Shown: positions 31,815-41,501 of the stretch, piece by piece | Numbering within the stretch: position 1 is the first letter of the stretch | How the letters are laid out: each line of letters starts with the position of its first letter | Assembly: GCA_017506865.1 (NCBI GenBank) | Contig: JAFCMP010000025.1 | Span: 1 to 64,000, forward strand | Reading direction: 5' to 3' | DNA from: Tribonema minus | Lineage: Eukaryota > Sar > Xanthophyceae > Tribonematales > Tribonemataceae | Length of the DNA: 64,000 nucleotides | Made by a program: the position numbers and the translations under genes | Notes under the pieces: model-generated | Database searches by the model: none | What the model saw: the letters and a program-made list of their open reading frames with translations, nothing else | What the model was told of the DNA's origin: nothing

Positions 31815-34800
31815 CTAGTCTGCGCTGTGCCCTAGGAGTTTGGATACCGGCGCCGCAACACAGCCCAGCATTCGCGCTCCACGTGTGTATGCCATGACGC
31901 GCTCCGCCAACTCCCGCGCCAGCGATATGCTCAGCTCAATGTGGATCTGACGCTTAGCTAACCCGGCCTTGCGTAACACATCTGCCTTCCCCCCCCCTGA
32001 GCACAGTGCTGAGTGCATTGCCAACTCCTTAACAAAAAGGCTTGTCTGCTTGCCCAGCCGTCCGTACGACTCCTGCACGAATGGCACAAAAGCCCAAGAT
32101 GACGTCAAGGTGCCGGTGTGGTGCTTGACCTTCGCGTCCTCCCCCACCCCAGCAGCATAGCCGTCCGTGTTCGAGGCATTTGTTTTGCCTGTCAGGTACG
32201 AGCTCGCTGTGGGTGCGCGCACACTTGTGTCTAGCACTATTCCCTTGTTACGGTATGCACTGCTAAAGTGCAGACACCCTGGGTCAATGACTGTGTCCGC
32301 CCGATACCCCGGTACCTTGAAGACGCTAGCGTCCTCATTGCGGACAATAGAGACATGGTGCTGTCTCAAGATGCGCTGTAGGCACCGCTTTTGGGCAGTG
32401 TGTGTCGCGTTGTGCCCCCGTATGTGCTGGCTGGGGCAGCTGATCGCATGCGTGGAGGTGGGGCTCACGTCACTGCACCGCCATGGGCACACCTCGCCCT
32501 GTATGCCCCACCCGTCTATAAAGATCGCAACCATAATCATCGTGGCTGCTGCCATACTGGACATGGGCGCCGCACCCGGGCGGTCATTGGCAGCGGGTGG
32601 CACGCTCATCCACGCCATTGCCCCGGACGCACGCTGGCTGCGCAGCTGCGCCAGGACCCGCGCGCTAGCCTGTTGGCGGCGGCGGCTGGTGTCACGCAAG
32701 TCACCAATAAGTGTAGCCTGCGTCGGCTTGCCCACGGCACCAGCCGAGGCAGCCTCTAGGTCCTCCACCAGGCAGTCCTCGTATTGACGTCGAAGAACAT
32801 TTGAAAGGCCGGCTTGTAGTCCGTGCGTGAAGTGACCGCGCCGGCGGCGGGGCACTACCTTTCTGCAGATCTCGTCAGCATAGGCCTCCCAGTCGTCGTC
32901 GTCGTCCTCCTGCCCGCCGCTGCAGCTGCTTTCTTCCGCGCTAGTTTGTGTTTTAGCGGGCGTGGAAGAGGCAGCCGCGGCAGCGGCTTGAGGGCCAGGT
33001 ACGGTCGCCGCCGCAGCGGCCGCCTCGGCGCCAGGCACAATGCCGTGGGTGTGTGGGGCTGGCTCAGTGGTCCCCGTCTCCGTGACGGCAGTTGCGGCGT
33101 AGATCGCTTGCACCGCAGTGGGGAGCGTCGACGCTGCGGCCGTTGTATCCGCTGCCCACCGTAGCAACGATGCTGGGAGCTGCTCGGCCACAGCTGTGCG
33201 TGATTTTTCGCCGCCATCAGCTGTCAGCGCTCGCGTAGAGCGTCGCACGGCCTCGATGATTGGCGGCAGTCCCTGGTCCTCGCGTATTGCGCATGAGTGC
33301 TGCGCGAACCAGGTGACTGCGCCGTGTTCGTCAGTGCCGAGCCTCAGGGCCCCTGCTGCCACAGTGGCATGAATTATTGCAGGCCGCAGTGTTGTGCATG
33401 CCTGGGCCGTGTATGCGGCTGGTGCCAGTAGCCCCAAAAGCGGCATGCCCAGACCGCCTCGTCGCTCCGGCAACCGTGACGCCCGCAGTGGCACTGCGAT
33501 GTCCGTGAGTTCTGGCGGGCCCAAGCGCGGCAATACCAGCACGCTGCCACTGCTGGCTACCTCATTGTCACCAGCAGTGCAGGCGGCCAGCAGGTGTGAC
33601 TTCATGACTGCCGCGGTAGCGCAGCCGTGCAGGTGCAGCATGCGTTCAAGCGTCCATGCACAGAACCCGTCAAATGCGTGCAGCCATGTCTCACTCAAAG
33701 CCGTGTCAACGACCCGAGCTAAGAAGCCCATGCGCTTTGTCAGTGACCTGCGCAGAATGAATTGTGCTGCCTGTAGGTGATGCCGCGCCATCCCAGCTAG
33801 CTGCCACGACAATCGCCATGTCCCTGCGTCAACAAGATGCTTGCTCATGGCAGCATGCACATAGGCTGGGTGCCCTACCGGTACCCCGACCGACGTAAAG
33901 CCCTGACTGGATTCTGGCATGGTGGCGTCCACAAACGGTATGTCAAGGGCGCGCAGGCGTGCTCTGGCCGCTTCATCAAACACTGTGCCGCGCATGGCAA
34001 TGGCCAGCGACTTGTCTGGTCGAACGCGTAGGCCCCCTGCCGCAAGCCGACGGATCACCTCTGCCACCCCAGCGGCCGCTGCATCGTCGAAGTAGGCAGC
34101 TTGCAGCACGTTGAGGTCATCCAGGAAAGCGCAGTGCGGGGCTGGCGGTTCCGCTGTGCTGTGGCCGTAGGCCGGCATACTGCCGGGCGTCGCACTCACT
34201 CCATCAGGGTAGAAGAGTAGGAATGCCGCTGCCACTGCAAAGTACAGCGGCCCTAGAGGGTCCCCTTGCTGGCACCCTAGGTGGGAGCAGATAATGCGAG
34301 CTTCACCGTTCACCTCCACTCGCATCTCTGGGGCAGTGTCACCACAGTATACGGACTCAAAGTGCGGGAGCAGCTCCGGACAGAAGAGCATAAGTCCCCG
34401 CACAATGGCGGCGCGATCCACACTGTTAAATGCGTTCTCACAGTCCAGCTGGATTGTGGTGCCATACAGCTCGTGCCACACGCGCGCGCACGCTGCCACA
34501 TGCTCGACGCCAGACCGGTATCCTACGCCAAACTGCGACATGGAGGCCAGCAGCCCCGATATTTTGCCCTTGACACCCCGTGCCGCTGTGGACCCGAGGA
34601 GTCTGCGCCAGACACTGGAGCAGGCGATCGGACGCCGCTTCTGTCCTATGCCTGAGAGGGCCGCGGCGCGGAGAAGCCGTTGCGATTGCTCCGGCAGCAG
34701 TTCGGGCTCAACAAGCAGCGTCGTGAACACCTTGGCCAGGTGATGGGCGAATGCCGGTTCCATCACATCCGATTCTGAATCACCAGCTAGTCCTGGCGAG

Positions 34801-37800
34801 GCACTGCCCACGGGGCGGGTGGCTGCTTTCACTGGTGCACCAGGCCCAGCGGCCATCAAGAGGTGTTCATAGCGTAGGCCGTCCAGCCCTCCTGCCTTCC
34901 CCGCCCCTGCTGCGGACAAGGTCGACAGTATGTCTGTCGCCTCCACCTCGAGGCGCCGTCCGGCTGCGCTGGCAGCATCCTCAGGCCTATCGCTGCGATC
35001 ATGCGCCTGACCCGATTCGAAGACGGGACTGCCGCTGCCAGCGGGCCCGGCGGTCGTTGCCACCCCTGCGCCGTGCAAGCAGTGCCGCCGGGCGTCGCGT
35101 ACCAGGCCGCGCACTTGCTCCATTGGCGTATCGACTACCCCGGGCCGGGTGCCAGTTTCAGGGTGCTTTGCTGCCAGCACCTGTGCCGTGACCTCGTCTG
35201 CTGGGGCGCATGCTTCACGCGCCTCTAGTCGTGCGGCAGCCAGGCCTACCCCCCGTCGCTTGCCTGAGAGGGCAGCGCATGCTGTTTGCTGCCTGGAGTC
35301 AGCCTCCGTCCAGTCGGCATCGAAGTTCGTTTGTGCCGACGCCGTAGCTGCGTTGTTTGGTTTGGGGGCCCGCAGCGCCGCTGCTGCTGACAGCGTCTTT
35401 CTCAGTAGCTCCGCAAAGTCGCCAGACAGCAACGCTGCCAGCCGGGCCGCAGGCGGCATACCGGTTCCCTCCGGTTGCCTACCAAAGGCCATTGCTGCTA
35501 GCAGGTGCAGCAGCCTGTAGCCGCGCTGCACTAGAGTCTGAGAAACCTGATGAGCAAACGCCCCGGCACCATGGTGGAGGCGCACCCGTGCCGCCTCACG
35601 TGCACTGTCTGTGGCGTCCGCCAGTAGTCGTGTGGCGTGCTCCACTAGCCGTGCCCACTGGGTGCACTGCAGCTGAGTGCGGAAGGGGTTGGCAGTCGTG
35701 GTGAACCGTAGCAGCAGTAGATCCGCCTCATTGGTCTGGTCAAGTGCGTGGACGACCGAGGGCGTCGAGAGGTCCCAAGCCAGGGATGCTCGTGACTGGG
35801 GCTTTGAGGGCCTGCCACTGGTGGTGGTGGTCGGGGGGGGCGGTGACGCGGCATCGTCCGGCGGGTCCAAGTCCATGTCCGCCCATCCCACGGCCGTCCC
35901 GTGGGGGGGGCTGCTGTCCTGCAGCCTTAGGCTGTTAGACTGAGTGCGGCTGCCGGCGCTGCCAGGCGGTGCTGCAGCAGCTGCCGTTCGGCGCCGGCGT
36001 TGCGCGCCGGTTGCCGTGGCCGCCGGGCGTTTCTTGCTGGACTTTGAGTTGGCAGCGCCACTAGCCGGCACCGCCGGTGGCTTTGGAGGTGTCGCTGCGG
36101 CAGCCCCCGCCGCCGCGGCCGCGCCGTCGCTACCCGCACCCCCGCCCTCGGACTGGCCCGGGGGTACTGCCGGGCGTGCGCGCGTGGGGGCGCTTCCATT
36201 CCGTCGACACGTGTGGCATGGCGAGGTCAGCGCGCATTGCCTCTGCCCCGCGCTGGCTGACATATGGACCAGACCGCAGGCACCTGTGCATGCACTCAGC
36301 TTCCTTACCGCCCGTAGGAAGTCTTCTGCCGTGCAACCATACATGGTGCTCATCTCCTGCACACGCTTGGCATGGTGTGCCCCAGTGTTGCAGGTACTGC
36401 TGCCTGAAGGGGCACGGTCACCGGATGGGTCGTGATCAACCTGCTGCCGGATGCCCTTGGCGTATGCTGCCGCCAGATTTTGCTGACAGTGTGATGTGCT
36501 CGCCTCAGGGTTCAGCATCGACCTCGTGCAGCTACCACCGTTGAAGTGGGCCACTACCGGTGCCATGCGGCTCGCAGCTGACAGTTTGCCTCGCTGTTTG
36601 CTGTCCTCTTTCTGACCAAGCTGCCAAAATGCCAGTGTGCATAAAGGACACCTCAGTGGCTCAGGCTGCTGTGGCAACTGCAGCGCAGTACGGGGCTGTG
36701 TCCGACTCGGAGCCGTGATGTGGGTGCTGTTAGCTTGAGTGGTCGCCGACGCTGTCATAGTGGTTGGCAAGGGCGGAGCTGCCGCAGGGGCGACAAGCAG
36801 TTCAAAGTGTCCCACATTTGTATATAGCCCAGGCGGCGTCCACAGCACATCCAGATGGCAGTCAGGCTGAGCTGGAGTTGCCGGTGCGAATACCGCTGGC
36901 AGCCCCATCAGTTGTGCCAGCACCAGCCCTGTTGATTTTTGCGTGCTGCCAGTGGCCTGAGGCTCGGCCTGCCACACCGTCACCGAGACCGCGTAGACCG
37001 CTGCAACAATGGCCCACACAGACAAACCGAGGGGCCGTCCCCACACGCCCTCTTCCTGTAGGCGTTGCAGCAGGAGCGTGTGCCCGCTGTCCGCGCTGTC
37101 CGTTTCATTTGTGCCGTACTCGATTGCGAGGCAGCGAGCGCGTGTCCCGTACGTGTCGAATTGTTCACGTGTACACGCAGGTTGGGCTGCTGCATGCGCG
37201 GTCAGTTGACGCATCGATGACATGCTGGCCCCTTGTTTGCCCGCCCCCTGCGTGACGTATGCCACCATCCCGTCCAGCAGTGCCTCTCGCATGGCAATCA
37301 CCAGTGCTGGGGCCGGCAGTCCGTGCTCAACTGCGACGCTGTCTATGCCGTGTAGAGCTGTATGAATCAGGCAGTTGCCGTTGCCCACGTTGCTCACGGG
37401 GCGAAGCTCCCCACCACGTGCTAGCGTCGCTGTGTTTTCCCCAAGCGCCTGTTTGTGGAGTGCCTGCAGGCCCGTGTGCCAAGTGGAAAAACCATAGTTG
37501 GTGGCTTTTGCCAGCGCGTCTTGCTGCTCCTCCACGGTGACTGTATGGCACACGGTTGAGGGTATCCGGGTCGCCACCGTCACGGTGGTGACCTTCGCCG
37601 GCCCGGATATTGGTGCTGAGGGGGCAGAGGCACCGCCCCTCGGCGGTGTGGTGGCTGGTGCCAGGGGTGCACGAGAATTGTCGCACTGGGCCTGTCGCTC
37701 CTGCGTCCGCCGTCTGTGTTTACCTCTGCGTCGACTGCGCTTTCCACTGGCAACCATAGCCGTGACAGGTGCTGTCTCGGTCATTGTTGCGTGGGTGCTG

Positions 37801-38936
37801 TTATCACCAGCCTGCGTTACGTCTGACTCACCACGTTTCCCGGCTGGCTGGCGAGGCGACCTGGCAACGACCGGTTCCCTAAGGGAGAGTTGGTCAAACA
37901 CCGTTGCCAGGTCATTACCTTCTTCTCGGAGGGAGAGCAAGCTGAACGTGACCGTCAGGTCATGCATCTGACTCACCAGCGGTGCGCAGGAAGTCCGGCC
38001 CAGCAGGGTCTGTGTTGCTGGCGCGTCGCTGGGCGCCGGCCGCATATGCAGTCGGCGTGACGTGCGGCAGGGTCCAAGCTTGGTACCCGTCGGCCAAGCG
38101 CAAAGCACCGTGACGCGTGCCCGATTGGGGGCAAGGGCCAGTGCACGTACCCTGCGCGCGAGTGCGCCAGCCGCCCCCAGCAGGCCTTGCCAGTGTGATC
38201 CCGTCGGGTCCCTGGGGCATTCGCTAGACTGAGCGCCCGCTGCGACAGCAGCTGCGGCACTGCCAGGTGTGCTGGGCACACGATCGTTGCTTGACATCGT
38301 TGCGCCGCTATCGCTAGCACGACTTTCGCCAGGCAGCACACCCATTGTGCTGCTCCGGGTCAGTCTCGGCAGCGGCGCATCTGCCACACCGTCCAACGTA
38401 GATGCATGGGCTTGCCTGGGGTCTACCCCCAGGTGCTCGCATCCGAGGAATTTGCGTATGGGACCACATTTGCTAGCGGCGGCGAGCAGCGCGGCTGTTG
38501 GCTTCAGGCTATTCCCCCCACCAACAGCTGCACCACCCGCTGCCGCCGCGCATGTCGTTGGTCGGGTGTGTATGTCAGCAATGTGATCATGGCCTGATGC
38601 ACGGTCACAGCCTGACAGTGTGCATGCTGTCGCGGCGACCGGGCCTGCGAGGCAGTCGGCGCAGCGCCACACGTCGCACTGGTCCAGGGCCCCTAGATCA
38701 CCAGATGGTGTCGTGGCGCTTGCTGCTGTGCGTCTGATGAAGAGGTTGCCGCACCCGTCGCAGACCTGCTCTAGGCCGCCGTATATTGGTCGGTGGTCTA
38801 GGAAAAGCTGAACATGCAGTTCTGCAAATTGCTTCCCTTTCCCTGTGTGGCGCGTGCGCTGGTGTGCACATGCGTGTGCCGCTGGGCAATTCTTTCCCGG
38901 GCCCGAGGATTTGCTCGCACTATGAACTTGTCGCAC
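31815..38936 (-). CDS. LINE ORF2: OTU-type protease, reverse transcriptase, restriction-like endonuclease
   Basis: Uninterrupted 2373-codon ORF. Approximate residues: 45-110 Cys/His fingers (CDGCGNLF, CADC); 515-715 an OTU-like cysteine protease with GNGNCLIHTAL (Cys in the OTU position) and GHFELLV (His); 860-1010 more Cys-rich and Pro-rich linkers; reverse transcriptase with LDCENAFNSVD (motif A, ~1497), GCQQGDPLGP (B, ~1555) and FLDDLNVL (C, ~1603). Near 2150-2180 a CPWRC...H...C knuckle is followed by YRADTVID and LDTSVRAP, the PD-(D/E)xK-like endonuclease of R2/R4/NeSL-type elements. The protein would nick the target, prime cDNA and insert the element. NeSL elements carry a ULP-type protease; an OTU type here could process the polyprotein or remove ubiquitin (inference). 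It probably initiates by -1 frameshifting from ORF1, because no finger-complete start exists otherwise. Confidence 0.85.
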   Translation of the reverse strand: MRQVHSASKSSGPGKNCPAAHACAHQRTRHTGKGKQFAELHVQLFLDHRPIYGGLEQVCDGCGNLFIRRTAASATTPSGDLGALDQCDVWRCADCLAGPVAATACTLSGCDRASGHDHIADIHTRPTTCAAAAGGAAVGGGNSLKPTAALLAAASKCGPIRKFLGCEHLGVDPRQAHASTLDGVADAPLPRLTRSSTMGVLPGESRASDSGATMSSNDRVPSTPGSAAAAVAAGAQSSECPRDPTGSHWQGLLGAAGALARRVRALALAPNRARVTVLCAWPTGTKLGPCRTSRRLHMRPAPSDAPATQTLLGRTSCAPLVSQMHDLTVTFSLLSLREEGNDLATVFDQLSLREPVVARSPRQPAGKRGESDVTQAGDNSTHATMTETAPVTAMVASGKRSRRRGKHRRRTQERQAQCDNSRAPLAPATTPPRGGASAPSAPISGPAKVTTVTVATRIPSTVCHTVTVEEQQDALAKATNYGFSTWHTGLQALHKQALGENTATLARGGELRPVSNVGNGNCLIHTALHGIDSVAVEHGLPAPALVIAMREALLDGMVAYVTQGAGKQGASMSSMRQLTAHAAAQPACTREQFDTYGTRARCLAIEYGTNETDSADSGHTLLLQRLQEEGVWGRPLGLSVWAIVAAVYAVSVTVWQAEPQATGSTQKSTGLVLAQLMGLPAVFAPATPAQPDCHLDVLWTPPGLYTNVGHFELLVAPAAAPPLPTTMTASATTQANSTHITAPSRTQPRTALQLPQQPEPLRCPLCTLAFWQLGQKEDSKQRGKLSAASRMAPVVAHFNGGSCTRSMLNPEASTSHCQQNLAAAYAKGIRQQVDHDPSGDRAPSGSSTCNTGAHHAKRVQEMSTMYGCTAEDFLRAVRKLSACTGACGLVHMSASAGQRQCALTSPCHTCRRNGSAPTRARPAVPPGQSEGGGAGSDGAAAAAGAAAATPPKPPAVPASGAANSKSSKKRPAATATGAQRRRRTAAAAAPPGSAGSRTQSNSLRLQDSSPPHGTAVGWADMDLDPPDDAASPPPPTTTTSGRPSKPQSRASLAWDLSTPSVVHALDQTNEADLLLLRFTTTANPFRTQLQCTQWARLVEHATRLLADATDSAREAARVRLHHGAGAFAHQVSQTLVQRGYRLLHLLAAMAFGRQPEGTGMPPAARLAALLSGDFAELLRKTLSAAAALRAPKPNNAATASAQTNFDADWTEADSRQQTACAALSGKRRGVGLAAARLEAREACAPADEVTAQVLAAKHPETGTRPGVVDTPMEQVRGLVRDARRHCLHGAGVATTAGPAGSGSPVFESGQAHDRSDRPEDAASAAGRRLEVEATDILSTLSAAGAGKAGGLDGLRYEHLLMAAGPGAPVKAATRPVGSASPGLAGDSESDVMEPAFAHHLAKVFTTLLVEPELLPEQSQRLLRAAALSGIGQKRRPIACSSVWRRLLGSTAARGVKGKISGLLASMSQFGVGYRSGVEHVAACARVWHELYGTTIQLDCENAFNSVDRAAIVRGLMLFCPELLPHFESVYCGDTAPEMRVEVNGEARIICSHLGCQQGDPLGPLYFAVAAAFLLFYPDGVSATPGSMPAYGHSTAEPPAPHCAFLDDLNVLQAAYFDDAAAAGVAEVIRRLAAGGLRVRPDKSLAIAMRGTVFDEAARARLRALDIPFVDATMPESSQGFTSVGVPVGHPAYVHAAMSKHLVDAGTWRLSWQLAGMARHHLQAAQFILRRSLTKRMGFLARVVDTALSETWLHAFDGFCAWTLERMLHLHGCATAAVMKSHLLAACTAGDNEVASSGSVLVLPRLGPPELTDIAVPLRASRLPERRGGLGMPLLGLLAPAAYTAQACTTLRPAIIHATVAAGALRLGTDEHGAVTWFAQHSCAIREDQGLPPIIEAVRRSTRALTADGGEKSRTAVAEQLPASLLRWAADTTAAASTLPTAVQAIYAATAVTETGTTEPAPHTHGIVPGAEAAAAAATVPGPQAAAAAASSTPAKTQTSAEESSCSGGQEDDDDDWEAYADEICRKVVPRRRRGHFTHGLQAGLSNVLRRQYEDCLVEDLEAASAGAVGKPTQATLIGDLRDTSRRRQQASARVLAQLRSQRASGAMAWMSVPPAANDRPGAAPMSSMAAATMIMVAIFIDGWGIQGEVCPWRCSDVSPTSTHAISCPSQHIRGHNATHTAQKRCLQRILRQHHVSIVRNEDASVFKVPGYRADTVIDPGCLHFSSAYRNKGIVLDTSVRAPTASSYLTGKTNASNTDGYAAGVGEDAKVKHHTGTLTSSWAFVPFVQESYGRLGKQTSLFVKELAMHSALCSGGGKADVLRKAGLAKRQIHIELSISLARELAERVMAYTRGARMLGCVAAPVSKLLGHSAD

Positions 38937-40666
38937 ATGCGGCAGTCCAGCCCCGGGATATTGACCTTCCGGTTGGCAGCGGGTGTCTTGGCGGGCGCCA
39001 AAACTGTCATAGCGGTGATGCCGGATATTGGGTGCCCGTTGCGACTGTTACCGTCAGAGGTGACGCTGCCGCCTGACAGAGAGGCGCCGCTGCCAGCTGG
39101 CTGCAAAGACCGGGACGTGATTCGTCTCTGGTGACCCGCCGGCCCAGGTTCGCCAACTTCCATCGGTACAGGCATGGTCACGGTGACCGGCTTTGCCAGC
39201 GCACCGCCAGACTGTGGCTCTGGACGGGTGACGCTGCCAGTGCTTTGGGCGCTGGCGCGGCGCCGACCCCGCCGGGGTGCAGCCGCCCCACGTTCGCCGC
39301 CCGGTGCAGCAGCCGCTGCGGCCGCTGGTGCTGTTGTCACCATGTCTGCAGTACATGGGGTTTCCGCTGCGGTGACCTCCATCGGCTGAGGACCGGGATG
39401 CCACTGGGGAGAGGCGCCGCTGCTAGCTGGCTGCGAAGGCCGCGACGTGATCCGTCTCTGGTGACCCGCTGGCCCACTGGTAGGTTCGCCAACTTCCATC
39501 GGTACGGGCACGGTCGTGGTGACCGCCTTTGCCAGCGCACTCAGTTTGCCAGACGGCGACTCTGGGCGGTTGATGCTGCCAATGCTTCCGAGGCGTCCCA
39601 GGGGCGGCCCGGCGCTGGCGCCGCGACGCCGACCCCGCCGGGATGCAGCTGCCCCGCGTTGGCCATCTGATGCGGCAGCGCCTGCCGGCGGTTTTGGCAC
39701 CATGTCTGCCGCACGTGGCGTTGCCGCCGCCGTTAAGTCGGAGGTAACCTTGCGACCGCATGCAGCGGCGGCTGTGACAGTCGTCCGTGGCTGTGCAACC
39801 ACCGGGTTGGCCGGTGCGGGCCCCGCCGCTGGTGCGGCAGTGGCAGCCGTCACTAAAGGCGTTTTCCGCCGCGAACGTCGTTTTGGCATTGGCGTTGTCG
39901 CTACTGGTGAATCCGGCGGCAGTGTCGCCCGACGGCGTTTATTTGCCGCTGGTGGCGGTAGTACCACCAAGCTCAGTACAATCATCGCTGCTGGCGGCAG
40001 TGCCTCCCGTAAACTCGCCGCTTGAGACTCCGAGTCACTGGCAGGCTGATGCCGCGGGCGCTTCGTCTGTGAGCATCCCCTGTCACAGTGATTAGCGGCA
40101 CCTGGGCTAGACAGATGGCGGCGGCGCTTCTTGACGTGCGCGTGGCTGCCACTGCCCTGAGGCTCGTCCGAGTCGGCTGACGACAAGTGTAGTCTGCGCA
40201 TGCTTCTGCACAGCTCTGCAACCTGACTGCACACTGGCACCTCTGGCATCGGCCGCGGTCTAGAGCTCTGGGCCATCAGCTGAGGTGGTGGCGGGCCGGG
40301 TATCGGTGGCGGGTCCGGTATCGGCGGCGGGCCCGGTATCGGCGGTGGGCCCGGTATCGGCGGCGGGCCCGGTATCGGCGGGGGGCCCGGTATCGGCGGC
40401 GGGCCCGGGATCGGCGGCGGGCCCGGGATCGGCGGCGGGCCCGGGATTGGCGGCGGGCCCGGGATCGGTGGCGGCGGCGGTATCACTAGGCGTACCCAAC
40501 GGCCAACACCATGGCGGCGTCTGCGGCGTGTGTCAGATTGGCGTGCAGCTTTGACCTGCCACCACCACAAGCCAGTATTCAGCCCGTGGTTGCGCTGTTC
40601 CCGTTTGCGTTTCAGAGGTGACCCCTCCCCACGTGAGGCAGGGCTGGTAAGCCAGTGGAGAGCCAT
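38798..40666 (-). CDS. LINE ORF1: proline-rich, zinc-finger nucleic-acid-binding protein
   Basis: Open frame extends to 40,774, but its first codons read through a 22-T run; the ATG at 40,666 (MALHWLTSPA) is a better start. Features in order: basic patch KRKREQR, about ten tandem IPGPPP hexapeptides, long low-complexity Ala/Pro/Arg segments with three copies of a PVPMEVGEP-type repeat, and a C-terminal CRMCDKFIVRANPR finger whose His pair lies at QRHTHVH. It overlaps ORF2 by 139 bp in the -1 relation. The finger continues into ORF2 sequence (HVQLFLDHRP, CDGCGNLF), matching the layout of the left-edge element, so ORF1 and ORF2 are likely joined. Expected role: RNA/DNA binding for the retroelement. 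Confidence 0.7.
   Translation of the reverse strand: MALHWLTSPASRGEGSPLKRKREQRNHGLNTGLWWWQVKAARQSDTRRRRRHGVGRWVRLVIPPPPPIPGPPPIPGPPPIPGPPPIPGPPPIPGPPPIPGPPPIPGPPPIPGPPPIPDPPPIPGPPPPQLMAQSSRPRPMPEVPVCSQVAELCRSMRRLHLSSADSDEPQGSGSHAHVKKRRRHLSSPGAANHCDRGCSQTKRPRHQPASDSESQAASLREALPPAAMIVLSLVVLPPPAANKRRRATLPPDSPVATTPMPKRRSRRKTPLVTAATAAPAAGPAPANPVVAQPRTTVTAAAACGRKVTSDLTAAATPRAADMVPKPPAGAAASDGQRGAAASRRGRRRGASAGPPLGRLGSIGSINRPESPSGKLSALAKAVTTTVPVPMEVGEPTSGPAGHQRRITSRPSQPASSGASPQWHPGPQPMEVTAAETPCTADMVTTAPAAAAAAAPGGERGAAAPRRGRRRASAQSTGSVTRPEPQSGGALAKPVTVTMPVPMEVGEPGPAGHQRRITSRSLQPAGSGASLSGGSVTSDGNSRNGHPISGITAMTVLAPAKTPAANRKVNIPGLDCRMCDKFIVRANPRARERIAQRHTHVHTSARATQGKGSNLQNCMFSFS
38837..38843 (-). promoter_or_regulatory. 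Candidate -1 ribosomal frameshift heptamer GGGAAAG
   Basis: In the ORF1/ORF2 overlap the minus strand reads CA-G GGA AAG, that is X XXY YYZ in the ORF1 frame. A -1 slip here moves exactly into ORF2 (GGG AAA GGG AAG). It lies about 40 bases before the ORF1 stop. No strong downstream stem was identified by eye. Confidence 0.55.
40302..40478 (-). repeat. 18-bp coding minisatellite in LINE ORF1
   Basis: About ten copies of the unit GGCGGCGGGCCCGGTATC (plus strand), coding IPGPPP on the minus strand. The repeats keep frame and give a polyproline-like segment. Confidence 0.9.
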
Positions 40667-40694
40667 AGCTTTGAAAGGCGACTTTGAGGCGCGA

Positions 40695-40717
40695 GAAAAA
40701 AAAAAAAAAAAAAAAAA
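40695..40717 (-). repeat. 22-bp A/T homopolymer in LINE 5' region
   Basis: Run of A on the plus strand (T on the element strand). It directly follows, in element orientation, a tRNA-like hairpin at about 40,725-40,785, so it could be a Pol III terminator-like tract. Confidence 0.6.
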
Positions 40718-41489
40718 GAGCCCAGGCTCGGTCTCGAATGCGCGGCTGCCAACCGCGAATACTCCCCTGCACAACTATACCACTTTCAGTTCAAGATCCC
40801 GTCCTGCTCTGGTGTATCTGTTGAGGTGCTTCTCCCGCCGTCGTGAAACGAGCGGTGGTGGAACGAGTCGGTGTGCTCAAGCTCTCTGCCTCTGACCAAC
40901 ACAAGGCAGCTGGGCTGAATGCAATGCTGTGCAATTCGTGTCCTTGCCGCTGCAGTGTCGTGGTCCTGTCGTGTCTGTGCGTGTGCTGAATGCAGTCAGT
41001 CTCTGCCAGGCGAGGTCCCTTGTGCGGCTGCAAATCAAGCTGGTCAGCAAGCGTTCAAACCTTAATCTGGTGAACTGCTATCTACTGCCCTGCGATCCAG
41101 TGTGCCCTAGGTTCCCCCTTCCCGATCCGTCGACGGCGATATCGTCTGATGTTTTGTTTTTTTTGTTTGTTTTTTTTTAGTTTGCCCTTCTTGTGCTTCG
41201 GCCGATGTCGCTGTGTGCGTAGGTAGCTTTAGCAATATCAATGCGAGGCTTACTTGCTTACACCGGCGACCCACGCTGCGTGTCTGGCCTTGTTCGCCTC
41301 AGGCCCGCGGTGGAGCGAAAATCCGCTCTCTAGTCCTCGGCTGTAGCCAGGCCGACAGGTTGAGCGTGCGGTGCTGCTGTGCCCTCAGTGTCCCCTGTGC
41401 ATCCTCGCCTTCCGCGCCGCCGCTCCGCCAGCGGCTCCTCCTTCGCTGCCTCCTCCTGCCGCTCGCCCGAGCAGCAGGGCGCTAAGCAC

Positions 41490-41501
41490 GCTACTTTGTA
41501 C
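41490..41501. repeat. Target-site duplication, right (5' side of LINE)
   Basis: GCTACTTTGTAC, identical to 31,725-31,736. Confidence 0.9.

Larger units (their letters stand above)
31737..41489 (-). mobile_element. Full-length RLE-type LINE with OTU protease domain, 9.75 kb
   Basis: Bounded on both sides by the exact 12-bp direct repeat GCTACTTTGTAC. From 5' (right) to 3' (left): 5' UTR 40,775-41,489, ORF1 (zinc finger, proline-rich), ORF2 (zinc fingers, OTU protease, reverse transcriptase, CCHC knuckle, restriction-like endonuclease), 3' UTR 31,737-31,814. There is no poly-A tail at the 3' end, as in many R2/NeSL-like elements. Both ORFs are intact and the target duplication is unmutated, so insertion was recent. 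5'-truncated relatives of its 3' end sit at 8,248-8,316 and 61,054-61,178. Confidence 0.9.

Noticed and set aside
40302..40478. CRISPR-like array
   Set aside because: Head-to-tail 18-bp units without spacers, in frame and coding IPGPPP, so a coding minisatellite.
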